Shown: one piece after another, positions 1-10,439 of the stretch | Numbering within the stretch: position 1 is the stretch's first letter | Layout: each line of letters starts with the position of its first letter | Source of the DNA: Macrostomum hystrix | Taxonomy: Eukaryota > Platyhelminthes > Macrostomidae | Assembly (NCBI GenBank): GCA_950097015.1 | Contig: CATNEN010000037.1 | Location: 2,097,501-2,161,500 of the forward strand | Reading direction: 5' to 3' | DNA: 64,000 nucleotides | Notes under the pieces: model-generated | What the model saw: only the letters and a program-made list of their open reading frames with translations | Database searches by the model: none | What the model was told of the DNA's origin: nothing | Program-made: the position numbers and the translations under genes

Positions 1-3000
1 AGCAGCACTGGCCTGGCGGTATTGATAATTGTGGTCGCTGCAATAGGAAGGCCGAGCCGCAGCGGACGCACAATCGTTCCAAAGGATTAGCCGGGGGCGC
101 GTAGGGCAGCGGCGGCAGGTTGGGCGGATAGCGATTATCGGCTAGCTGGGCTGGGGTCATGGCGTATTTTAATAGATGCTTGTGCAATCGTTTGTCGGAA
201 AGTTGGCTAGCCTCTTCAGGCTGCTGCTGACGCTGTTTCTGATTGCCAGTCGAGTCGGGTCCGGAAGCGCGAACGCGTTTAATGGCCAAAATGACAGCGT
301 TTAGGTAGACATTGCGATTCGCGCTGCGCTCGTAGCATTCCAGCTCTAGTTGCTGGGCTCGTCTACTAGCCGAGGATCCGGCGTCTGCGGACACCCTAGC
401 GCGGTCTGCGGACACAATCAGACGGCATTCCTCGGCTAAGCGGTCCAGATAGCGCTGTCGGACAACATCCGGAATCTTGTTAGCAACGGAGCCAGGTAGG
501 GGACTGGCAGCCACGGCTACTATGATTGGCGGACAAGCTGCTGAACTGCCCGACGATGAGGCCAAGGCCGCCGATAGGGAGGATGGGGCGCGAACTTTGC
601 CCTGGCTGAGCAGGGCGGATGGATTAGCGGCCAGCTGTTGAGCACGTCGGGCCACCTGCTCGGAGGGCGTCATCCGACGAACTCCGGAGCATGCTGGGGG
701 ACCGGAGACGGTGAAATGCGGTAAATTACTAAACTGTAACTTTAAATGTTAAGACGACAAACTATTGACGTAAGGACGGATTGGGGGGAGGGGAAGAATT
801 AAGGGATTGAGAGAAAGGGGAAGAAAGGAGGGATTGATAGGAAGGGGAAGAAATGAGGGATTGAGAGGAAGGGGAAGAAAGGAGGGATTGGGATAAAGGG
901 TAAGAAAGGAGGGTTGGGAGGAAGGGGAAGAAAGGAGGGTTGGGAGGAAGGGGAAGAAAGGAGGGTTAGGAGGAAGGGGAAGAAAGGAGGGTTGGGAGGA
1001 AGGGGAAGAAAGGAGGGTTGGGAGGAAGGGGAAGAAATGAGGGATTGAGAGGAAGGGGAAGAAATGAGGGATTGAGAGGAAGGGGAAGAAAGGAGGGTTG
1101 GGAGGAAGGGGAAGAAAGGAGGGATTGGGATAAAGGGTAAGAAAGGAGGGTTGGGAGGAAGGGGAAGAAAGGAGGGTTGGGAGGAAGGGGAAGAAAGGAG
1201 GGTTGGGAGGAAGGGTAAGAAAGGAGGGTTGGGAGGAAGGGGAAGAAAGGAGGGTTGGGAGGAAGGGGAAGAAAGGAGGGTTGGGAGGAAGGGGAAGAAA
1301 GGAGGGTTGGGAGGAAGGGGAAGAAATGAGGGATTGAGAGGAAGGGGAAGAAATGAGGGATTGAGAGGAAGGGGAAGAAAGGAGGGTTGGGAGGAAGGGG
1401 AAGAAAGGAGGGTTGGGAGGAAGGGGAAGAAAGGAGGGATTGAGAGGAAGGGGAAGAAAGGAGGGTTGGGAGGAAGGGTAAGAAAGGAGGGTTGGGAGGA
1501 AGGGGAAGAAAGGAGGGTTGGGAGGAAGGGGAAGAAAGGAGGGTTGGGAGGAAGGGGAAGAAATGAGGGATTGAGAGGAAGGGGAAGAAATGAGGGATTG
1601 AGAGGAAGGGGAAGAAATGAGGGATTGAGAGGAAGGGGAAGAAAGGAGGGTTGGGAGGAAGGGGAAGAAAGGAGGGATTGGGATAAAGGGTAAGAAAGGA
1701 GGGTTGGGAGGAAGGGGAAGAATGGAGGGTTGGGAGGAAGGGGAAGAAAGGAGGGTTGGGAGGAAGGGTAAGAAAGGAGGGTTGGGAGGAAGGGGAAGAA
1801 AGGAGGGTTGGGAGGAAGGGGAAGAAAGGAGGGTTGGGAGGAAGGGGAAGAAAGGAGGGTTGGGAGGAAGGGGAAGAAATGAGGGATTGAGAGGAAGGGG
1901 AAGAAAGGAGGGTTGGGAGGAAGGGGAAGAAAGGAGGGTTGGGAGGAAGGGGAAGAAATGAGGGATTGAGAGGAAGGGGAAGAAAGGAGGGTTGGGAGGA
2001 AGGGGAAGAAAGGAGGGTTGGGAGGAAGGGGAAGAAAGGAGGGTTGGGAGGAAGGGGAAGAAATGAGGGATTGAGAGGAAGGGGAAGAAAGGAGGGTTGG
2101 GAGGAAGGGGAAGAAAGGAGGGTTGGGAGGAAGGGGAAGAAATGAGGGATTGAGAGGAAGGGGAAGAAAGGAGGGTTGGGAGGAAGGGGAAGAAAGGAGG
2201 GTTGGGAGGAAGGGGAAGAAAGGAGGGTTGGGAGGAAGGGGAAGAAAGGAGGGTTGGGAGGAAGGGGAAGAAAGGAGGGTTGGGAGGAAGGGGAAGAAAG
2301 GAGGGTTGGGAGGAAGGGGAAGAAATAGGGGGTCGGTGGCAGAGCGGTTAACGCGTTTGCCACTCGCACCACAGTCCCTAAGTTCGATTCCACGGCGAGG
2401 CCACATTTATTTGGGGCGCAGCCGCGGAGAGAAGGCTTGGGGGCTTGTCGTGCAATTTACGCCCTTGAGGGCCAACCTCCAAGGCACAGTGAGAGTGTAC
2501 ACTGCCTGACGATGAGAAAGTCAGGGCAGATGTACACACCTGTGTGAGCGTATGCCTGCGTACGGTATCTGTGTGCGTGTGTGCTCAGGAGTCAGCGAAA
2601 TGGGCAGAATTGCCTCCTCGCTGGCTGCGGGTCTAGTGTCACCAAACTATGTGTCATTGCCCGCAGCCCTCCTGCAATTATTATTATTATTATTATAAGG
2701 GGAAGAAATGAGGGATTGAGAGGAAGGGGAAGAAATGAGGGATTGAGAGGAAGGGGAAGAAATGAGGGATTGAGAGGAAGGGGAAGAAAGGAGGGTTGGG
2801 AGGAAGGGGAAGAAAGGAGGGTTGGGAGGAAGGGGAAGAAAGGAGGGTTGGGAGGAAGGGGAAGAAAGGAGGGTTGGGAGGAAGGGGAAGAAAGGAGGGT
2901 TGGGAGGAAGGGGAAGAAATGAGGGATTGAGAGGAAGGGGAAGAAATGAGGGATTGAGAGGAAGGGGAAGAAAGGAGGGTTGGGAGGAAGGGGAAGAAAG

Positions 3001-6000
3001 GAGGGTTGGGAGGAAGGGGAAGAAAGAGGGATTGAGAGGAAGGGGAAGAAAGGAGGGTAGGGAGGAACAAAAGGAGAGCAGCTTGCACTGAAATGTATCA
3101 ACTCAAATGACAAATGAACAAATCGTTCAAACCTTTGCCAGAATTCGAAGCAGACATTAACGTAGAAGCTGCCTCAGAAGAAACAGCGGCAGCAGGATGG
3201 ACTGAATTGGTGGCCTGGATAGGCAGGATGCCAGGCCTAGACGCAGCTACTTCTTCTGGCTCCTCACCGAACAGATCTAGAAAGACTCGTTTAATCTCTC
3301 CTCCGGCACCTTCTTGGTTCGATTTTTCGCTACTTTTTGATAAATGGTCAGGGACTGAAGTGGGAGCGGACACAGCGGTCGGACAGTACTCGTCGTCATT
3401 GTCATCCTCAGGATTCGAGTCTGGGTCTTGGTCGTAGGTGTTTCCGCCAGATCCGATTGGCGTTGGCTCATAGCTGACTTCAACTGATGTTGGCGAATCT
3501 AATCTGTGGCGCATTCGCTTCGCAGTAGAATATTGTGCCTCATCGGCTGCCAGTGCCTCGCCGCCGCCCGAAGTAGGATCGTAGACTTCGCCATCGCCAG
3601 GCGTAGCCTTTGAAGACAAGGCCGACAGATTAGACGGAGAAGCTTCGCCTAGTTTCGGCGCCGGCAATTGCAGGGGTCGTCGTCGGTTTGTTGCCATAGA
3701 CTGCTGCGGCTGCGTCACAGTCAGCGGTGTCGGCTCGTAAGTAGGCGATTCTGCAGGCGGCGGCGGCGGCGGCGGCGGCGGTGGAGTTTTTGGCTGCTGA
3801 ACCTTAGCTCGCCGAAGAACACTCAGCGGTGTCGGAGTGTAATCGTCACCGGCCTCTTCGCCGACGGCACCACCGGCCCCATCTGATTCGGACAGAGACG
3901 AAGGCTGTCTGGATCGGCCTGAATGCTTGGCTGGCGAGTTGGAGGACTCCTGACGTGCCTATATTCGGCAAATTAAATTATATTTTTTATATAATAATAA
4001 TATATACTAGGCTTGAATCAGCGATTAAAAAATAAATTGCTTACAAATTTTGATGTCTGCTGAACAGGCCGAACTTGTAAGTTAGGGCGCTCTAAAATTA
4101 TTTCAAATGAAGTTTTATCATTAAAATATCTTATTTTCAACTTGGGGATCATTGTCAACTGGGGGATAATTGTCAACTGGGGAATCATCATCAAATGGGG
4201 ATCATGGTCAACTGGGGATCATTGTCAACTGGGGATCATCATCAATTGGGAGTCATTATCAAATGGGGGATCATGGTCAACTGGGTGATCATCATCAACT
4301 GGGGGATCATTGTCAACTAGGGGATAATGGTCAACTGGGGGAACATTGTCAACTGGGGATCATTGTCAACTGGGGGATCATTGTCAACTGGGGGATCATT
4401 GTGAACTGGGGGATCATTGTCAACTGGGGGATCATTGTCAACTGTGGATCATCATCAATGGGGAGTCATCATCAATTGGGGGATCATTGTCAACTGGGGG
4501 ATCATTGTCAACTGGGGGATCATTGTAGCTCTAAAAAGCTGTAAATTCAGCTGCTAAAAAGTATATACTAAACAGATTAAAAATATTTCTGCTCCCCAAA
4601 GGGGGGCAAAACTTGCTAGTTTTAATCTATAACTGAAAAGTCCCATATATCTCAGCCAATGATATATAAAACAAATAAATTTGTTTCATTATCAAATGGT
4701 TTGAAAAACTGAGTAGGTCAGGGTCTGGTTAACTTCCAAGCTCATTTGATATAATTGGCATGTGTTATATAAAGTGTTTTGGCAAAAATTATTGGCTAAA
4801 ATTTATATAATAATGATATCACTTTAAGGTCAAAATGTCACCAACCCATTGGCAAACTTTTTTGGCGGGTGTAATAATGTGACTCACTGATAGTTAAATA
4901 GTTAGAAATGCTGAAACAAAGCAAAAATTGTTAGTTATTAATAATTACTAATTTGTTAAACAATTATTTTACCTTTTAACTATGTACTGGTCAATATAAT
5001 TTTGCATTATATTGTATAAAAAGTCATAATACCATTAATGTACATTGGCCATTGGCATTAGCAAAAAGTCAAATTTTGAATATAGTTGCATAACAAAAGT
5101 AATGCTCATAGTCCTGCTTGTCCTGCTTGACAGCTCAAGAAATTCAAAAGATTTGAAAAGATTTTTTTCTTATATTAAATAATTTTTTGATAAATGTACC
5201 CCTGTCCATTGGGACATGCATTAGTGTTGCCTGCCCATGCCTAATAATAACACTAACACTAATGACTAATAATAACTAAGAAATAAAGATTGTTGATAAG
5301 GAAGTGACTATATGTCACTGCCCATTTATCAGGTTTTGTAATGTTTTTTTTACATTCAAATGTGAAATCATCTAGTTTTGAACATTTTTTTATTTTACAA
5401 AATATAATGGCTTGTCCATGCCAACTTCATTTGAACTGTCCATTTGAAATTGACACATGACATGACCATCCATACTACCTTAGGTATATATTGCGTGGTA
5501 CACTATTTATAGTAGCTGAAAACTTATTCCAATAGGGAACCATTTCCCTAGCTTAGCTGCCACCAGTGCAACACCATCTTGCTTTTCCTAGGTGACACAC
5601 TACCATGCCATCTAGGGGCACTACTATGAGATCTGAGTAGATTTTTCTCTCTTGATTTCTATTTTTTACTGTAAAGAAGTCAATAAAACTATAATTAATT
5701 TAATTAAAATTAAATGTGCAAAACTAGAGAATTGTCAAAAAAAATTACTGGTTTCAAAACAATTAATTCTTGCAAAATAATAAAATAGTGTTCAATTTCA
5801 CTTTAACTCTGAAAGAATTTAAAAATGAACTTATTGAAAGACTCCCAAAAGCTTTTGTGAATCTTCTATCATACAGATTTCCAAAAATTAGCCTGCTATT
5901 TGTATTGATATTACTTAGTGGACTAATAATAGGCATAGTTTTTGTTTCCTTCTCTATATATTATTTTAAGGGTGTAGGACCAAGGTGTAAGACCACCATA

Positions 6001-6578
6001 TACCAAGACTGCCACAGCTAGGTAGGGGGTCAGGGCGAAATAACTTATGATCTTCTATTGCATAGCTTGGTTGGGTAGACACGAGGTTGATGGTGGCTGT
6101 GGGTTTACTAGCAGTTAAGTAATTCCATTTCAATTCTGAAGCAAAAACAAAAAGTTTCTCAGGTTTTTAGGCTCTTACTTTTAGTACAAAACAAAAAACT
6201 CTTTCTCTGTAGAAAATATTTGAAGATAATTTAACCATTTCAGAGCAGCCTTGCTGCTGTGTGCTGCATTTGACACAAATAAGCAACGCACTTAAATTAT
6301 ATTTTAGAAAGGGAGTTATGTGGCAATCTCCTCTCATCTCATCTATGGAGCAAGTCAGAGATGTGGCAGTCTTGGTCATGCGCCTTCAAAGGGATGGTAA
6401 CCAACTAATCAACAACTAACAGTTTGTCACAAATATTTTAAAAAATTCTCACTTTTCTATCGACTCAGGACATACCTTCTTGTTTCATGTGTCGAAAGTG
6501 GCAATATGGACGCTCACATAGGCCGGATAGATAATAGGGACAGTTGTGTGATCGAAAAAATCCAGAGGTAGGAAACAT
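1..6578 (-). CDS. REXO1: RNA exonuclease 1 homologue, N-terminal part (runs off left edge)
   Basis: Four exons on the minus strand: 6578-6476, 4091-4045, 3958-3133 and 693-1 (continuing past the edge). All have AG/GT borders and the phases fit at all three junctions. Exon 1 encodes a start followed by SGFFRSHNCPYY and CERPYCHFRH, the CCCH-type zinc-finger opening (Cys13, Cys21, Cys26, His30) typical of REXO1. Exon 3 is acidic and Ser/Pro-rich, with YTPTPL, YEPTPL, YEPTPI and YCPTA repeats, a polyproline run and a DLFGEEPEE motif. Exon 4 matches the Elongin-A-binding region: KIPDVVRQRYLDRLAEEC, then NVYLNAVILAIKRVR, then the start of a Cys-rich knuckle (LCVRCGSAF). In this family a C-terminal DEDD 3'-5' exonuclease follows; it would lie outside the window. 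Human REXO1 is a nuclear protein known to bind Elongin A. The intron between exons 3 and 4 holds a purine minisatellite and a SINE. About 556 residues are visible. Confidence 0.85.
779..2326. repeat. 26-bp purine-rich minisatellite, left block
   Basis: Tandem array with a 26-bp unit of the form GGTTGGGAGGAAGGGG + AAGAAAGGAG, mixed with a second variant in which GGTTGGG is GATTGAG and AAAGGAG is AAATGAG. The + strand is almost all purine. It lies in the REXO1 intron between the last two visible exons. Because 26 is not a multiple of three and most frames lack stops, it creates long false reading frames on both strands (up to 535 codons). Confidence 0.97.
2327..2698 (+). mobile_element. tRNA-derived SINE, copy 1
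   Basis: About 370 bp. The head has a pol III A box (GTGGCAGAGCGGTTAACG) and B box (AGTTCGATTCC). The body is shared with 60914-61284, including GGGGCGCAGCCGC, GAGAGAAGGCT, GCCAACCTCCAAGGC and GCCCGCAGCCCTCCTG. The 3' end is an ATT microsatellite tail. It interrupts the 26-bp array; AAGGGGAAGAAAT flanks both ends and could be the target duplication, but the array itself contains this string, so this is not proof. Same family as the copy at 60914, high similarity throughout. Confidence 0.88.
2699..3068. repeat. 26-bp purine-rich minisatellite, right block
   Basis: Continuation of the 779-2326 array after the SINE, with the same two 26-bp variants. It ends about 65 bases from the REXO1 exon 3 donor at 3133. 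Confidence 0.96.
4143..4527. repeat. 17-18-bp minisatellite in REXO1 intron 1
   Basis: Roughly 21 units of GGGGGATCATTGTCAACT with variants (ATCATCATCAA, ATAATGGTCAA). It starts about 50 bases upstream, in transcript order, of the 47-bp second exon. Open frames through it are repeat artefacts. Confidence 0.93.
4528..6475. other. AT-rich unique sequence, REXO1 intron 1
   Basis: This is the rest of the first REXO1 intron. I see no exon, RNA gene or known repeat. An 83-codon plus-strand frame at 5770-6021 with a hydrophobic stretch has no family resemblance, starts at a non-ATG codon and is probably chance in AT-rich DNA. Confidence 0.5.
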
Positions 6579-6956
6579 TTTGCTTAGACTGTTGAGTAAG
6601 TGATTCAGAAAATATAGTATTACAGTGGGTTAGTTACAACTTAAAGTACTAGTAGATAATTCTTGAGGCAAAGTCAGAAATATCACTGATTATCAGTACT
6701 TCGCCCCACGCATAACCCAGATCTATCTTTCACGCATTGTGTCTAGTTTTAAATATTTTCCAAGAAAGTTTTTATGTCGTCAACTCGTTTAGTACGATAA
6801 CAATAAAAGGCATGGTGGTAACAAAATGATAATCGGAGCGTTCCTTTAAAATTAAAATCAGAAAATAAAAGAGTAAGAAGAATTATTACGTCGTTTTGCT
6901 AAATTTGGGAGGGACATTAAACGACAGAATACAGGATAAAGTTCATTACGTGTTAT

Positions 6957-7316
6957 TTACGCACCAATATTTATAGATTTATCACTAAGAAAATCTTCCG
7001 GCTTAATATCATTTTGTGCGTCCTTGGATCGAAGTCTAAGACTTCTATTGTCTCTCTTGAAACAAATTCAAAGCAGCATTTTAAACATACATGCCATACA
7101 TGTCCTGTTCTGCAGGTAAAATGGAGATACCGACTCACAAGTTCGCTGTTCGTTGAGAAGACGTTGAGCCCGATTCAAGGGAATCGATATGAGAACAGTG
7201 GATCCAGGGATGAGACACTGAGCTTCGTGGGCTGTATCTGGCGGGCGATCCAGAGTTAAAAGCCGATCGTAAAATTCCGATTTATCTTTCAAAATCCAAG
7301 GTTCGCGCCAGTGCAT
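6957..7316 (-). CDS. small two-exon gene, conserved-looking, function unknown
   Basis: Exon 1 is 7316-7139, starting at an ATG with an in-frame TAA two codons upstream and ending at a strong GTGAGT donor. It encodes a start MHWREPWILKDKSEFYDRLL, then LTLDRPPD and IPGSTVLISIPLNRAQRLL. Exon 2 is most likely 7051-6957, giving a 30-residue tail with DIKPEDFLSD and a TAA stop, 90 residues in all. The acceptor is chosen because it is the one nearby that restores frame without a stop. The protein is charged, soluble-looking, with no signal peptide or membrane segment. I do not recognise the family. Its stop is 378 bases upstream of the REXO1 start on the same strand, a spacing that would allow a shared transcript in an animal that trans-splices. 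Confidence 0.5.
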
Positions 7317-8756
7317 GTTTTAGGATTGTCCAAGTCTCAGACGCACACGAATGCTAGCTATATATAACAACATGCAAACAACATAAGTAGTAGCAATTGC
7401 GCGTTTTTTTCAAATATTAAAGATATAAAATTTTCATTCACTAATAACTTGCTGATTACCAATCGATTGGCACAGCTCTTTACACCTTGCTTTTAACACT
7501 TTGAAACCAAATGCAAGGTAGGACTTCGAAATATGTTTAGCATGATATATTTTGGGATTATAAGCCTTAAAGATTATGAAATTTGGGGATTATGGCACTT
7601 GGGAATTCTGAAATTCGGTGGTTGGCAAATTCAGGGCGCAGTGAATTTTTGTTTATGAAAGGTAGGATTATGAAATTTAGGGATTATGAAAGTTTGAGAT
7701 TATGAAATGAGGCGGAGTCGAATACAAAAGTTATGGAAAATTAAATAAGAGAAGTGAAACGCACATATAGTTTTATACAACAGACATGCCACCTGTCTAA
7801 GAGTGTCAAGTTAACTTCCATGTGAACCGAGCACTGAGTTATTTTTCTTATTTTACAATTATTGACAACAGTCTTGGAAGAAACACAGAAATATTTCGAC
7901 AACCGGAAATGGGATGAAGAGAGCAGCTTAAATATTGGCTTTTGTTTTTTCTGTGGAGTGACAACGCCACTAAAAATAATGTTGATCGAATAGAATCAGA
8001 CAGGAGTGAGGTGGACTCACTGCAGCTGCAGAATTGCACAGATCTCGAAGAAACTGGTGTCTTATTTATGTGGAGTCAATAATTATACTCTCTCTCTGTA
8101 AAAAGATTGACACAATTATTACAATTTGAGCTAATCAGTTCATGTCCGAGTTCATGCGCGATTCACCTTAGCCTAGAGTATAGAAATATGAGAAGCAGGT
8201 GGGTTCCATGCATATGTTGGTGGAACTCAAACGCCTCAGGATCATGACCGGATGAGCATAAGGCAGACTCGATCGTGAGCAGGCAGGAAACAGCCGGCGT
8301 GCTGCCAACAACAACCAGAAGCTGCCGGCGGGTGGCCCCAACAAAATTGCTTTTTTTCTGTTTTCCTGCCGCAACTCACACCCACCTCCCTCCTCCAACA
8401 GTCGAGCTCGCGAGCAGGGGGGGTCGAGAGAAAATGAAAAAAACGAAGGAAAAACACGCCAGCGATCCGCAGTATGTGCTAGGGAGTGGCTCGAGACGGT
8501 CAAAAACAGAAGTCATAAAGAGGGAAGGCGTTATTCTAACCCCCAAAAAACCTATATATAAAAAGATGGTAGATAATTAGAGACTCGGATCCGGAATAGG
8601 CTACTGGAGCTGCGTGATTTACGCCCAACTGTCTGAACTAGAGACCGCAACACCTGTGCGTGTTGAGCTGGTGCTTTTCTCGCCCATCACTTTCTCCGCT
8701 GAGGATTAAGGACTGCCAGCATACGGGTGGACCCCCGCTGTGCCAGCCACTTCCTG

Positions 8757-8812
8757 CTATATACACTGGGGATCTGGGAATCTGGGGGATCTCACGCGCA
8801 CAGTGTATATAG
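8757..8812. repeat. perfect 12-bp inverted repeat around a G-rich loop
   Basis: CTATATACACTG at 8757-8768 is matched by its reverse complement at 8801-8812, with 32 bases between that contain three GATCT/AATCT-type G-rich repeats. It could form a hairpin. No function is evident. Confidence 0.6.
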
Positions 8813-9196
8813 TCTCCAAGTCTTTGTCGTTCCCCATCTGTGCTCAACGCATGGCGGGGAGTCGCAGGCTTTCAGGCACGACTGCAAAATTTCACTTCTC
8901 ATCCTTTGTCTTAGAAGCAGCCTCCGGCTTAAGTCAGGCTAAATAGGTTGAGAAGGATTCATTGTCGAAAACCTGAAATACACACGTGTAAGGTAGGGTA
9001 TTGTCTTGTACGCAACTCACATTCACAACATATGCTTTGTTAATGATTTACTGGTAAAAATGAATTTAAAACGATGGTCTTATTTTGTTCAGAACGGTAT
9101 CGGAAGTTTTTTAGCAGCATTTTAAAAAATAACTTTTTTCATCTGTAATCCGACTGGGTTATAAAACTACAATACTATATAGTTTAACAAGTTTAA

Positions 9197-9355
9197 ATGC
9201 GCATTCTTGGGCAAACAAAGATCAATAATAATTATTACAATTATACGTGTAATGGTTCTCATCTTTGCTATGAAATGTGCACGAACTGTTTGGCTGTTCT
9301 CTGCATCAAGCACCATGGTTACTATGTCGAAATGCAGCCTGCAGAGAGTCGCTAA
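9197..9355 (+). CDS. possible 52-residue Cys/His-rich frame
   Basis: An ATG-to-TAA frame too short to stand out by length. Its second half is CNGSHLCYEMCTNC + LAVLCIKHHGYYVEM, with cysteines spaced C-x5-C-x3-C-x2-C-x4-C followed by a His pair. This loosely resembles the second half of a B-box zinc finger, but one expected Cys is missing. It could be a single exon of an unseen gene, a decayed gene fragment or chance. No flanking splice sites could be fixed. Confidence 0.22.
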   Translation: MRILGQTKINNNYYNYTCNGSHLCYEMCTNCLAVLCIKHHGYYVEMQPAESR

Positions 9356-10439
9356 CCCAGTACAGGCCAGCCGCTAACTACAAATAAATAATTAATTTAT
9401 TCTCCTATTTTCCTTTTGGATGTCACGTTTCTATTTGAAACTTTTTAACGCAATGTGAAATAGTTGCATGATTTCACTTGACTACATGGTGTTGTGTGTG
9501 AGTGTGATGCACCTGCTTGCACAACTTTAACAATTGTCAAGATTGACAAGTGGTCAGTGACACCCTTCTATAACTTGAACCATAGCGACGCAACCGTATG
9601 CGCAAAGCTGATGCCAGTTTCTGTCTCTCGAACAGGTTTCGATTCAATAATTTTATTTCATATTAAATTTTTAGGATTCGGGCAGTAGATCTTCATGAAC
9701 AGCGGGGGCACAGTCGTATAGTAGGCACGTTTTTTAATAATATGCCTCTCGATTATTGCTCCGTACAAAGTCCTCCCATTCTCCCCTATTCACACCTCTC
9801 TTTGCTCCCCAGTCGACGGGGGTTCGTAAAATTCGATGTTGCGACCACACACGTATAAGCAGGTCTTATATAAAATGCTCACTATATAGGAGGATCCTGC
9901 GGTCCCACTCACTCAGTTTTAAAGCAACAGTTTCATTGCTTGCATGCCATTGTATAGACCACATACCGAGCCGGGATGAGTAGGATAAAGGTTTGAGTTG
10001 GATGAAGGTGACAGGAAGGGATAGAAGTGAGGAGTATAGGATGGGGTGCAAGGCAGTGATGTCACACAGGCCATTGTGCCCTGATTTCCTACGCTTTGGT
10101 CTCCCCCGCGTGGACTTGGCCAATGCCATAAAGATAAAAATGGGATAGAAAATAGTGAATGATGAAGAGACGCATTGACCGCCAGTCTGTTGGGAGAGTA
10201 AGTGAGATGGGGGCATCGGAAAAGATTTGAGGCGGCAAAGTTGATGGGGAGCCGGATGCGACAGTCTTGACGCTGAGGCTGAAAATGACTCCGACGGGCT
10301 TCACCTGCTGGCTCTGTTGCTCGCTTTGATCTCTTCGATACCGCTCAGTGCCGTCTGTCTCTTTTGGCGAGTCACTATCCAACAGTTTTCATTGCCATCT
10401 CATAAGTACTATTCAGTATTCCCAGTACTATCAAGCATT

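Larger units (their letters stand above)
7317..10439. other. intergenic stretch with no confident gene
   Basis: Mostly AT-rich. Frames at 8168-8580, 9756-9983 and 9866-10382 do not resemble any family and lack convincing starts. The two items worth recording inside it, an inverted repeat at 8757 and a small Cys-rich frame at 9197, are listed separately. Confidence 0.5.

Noticed and set aside
799-2406. Very long Pro/Phe/Leu/Ser-rich open reading frames (535 and 475 codons)
   Set aside because: They are translations of the 26-bp array on the strand where it lacks stops; other frames are open too, and the composition is purely periodic.
5770-6021. 83-codon frame with a hydrophobic segment
   Set aside because: It lies in AT-rich intron DNA, begins at a non-ATG codon and shows no homology that I can recognise.
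8168-8580. Candidate genes of about 100 codons on both strands
   Set aside because: No family resemblance, no splice structure, and starts not supported.
9866-10382. Minus-strand frames containing TLPPQIFSDAPISLTLP
   Set aside because: The only in-frame start is a non-ATG codon just after a stop, and no known domain is seen.
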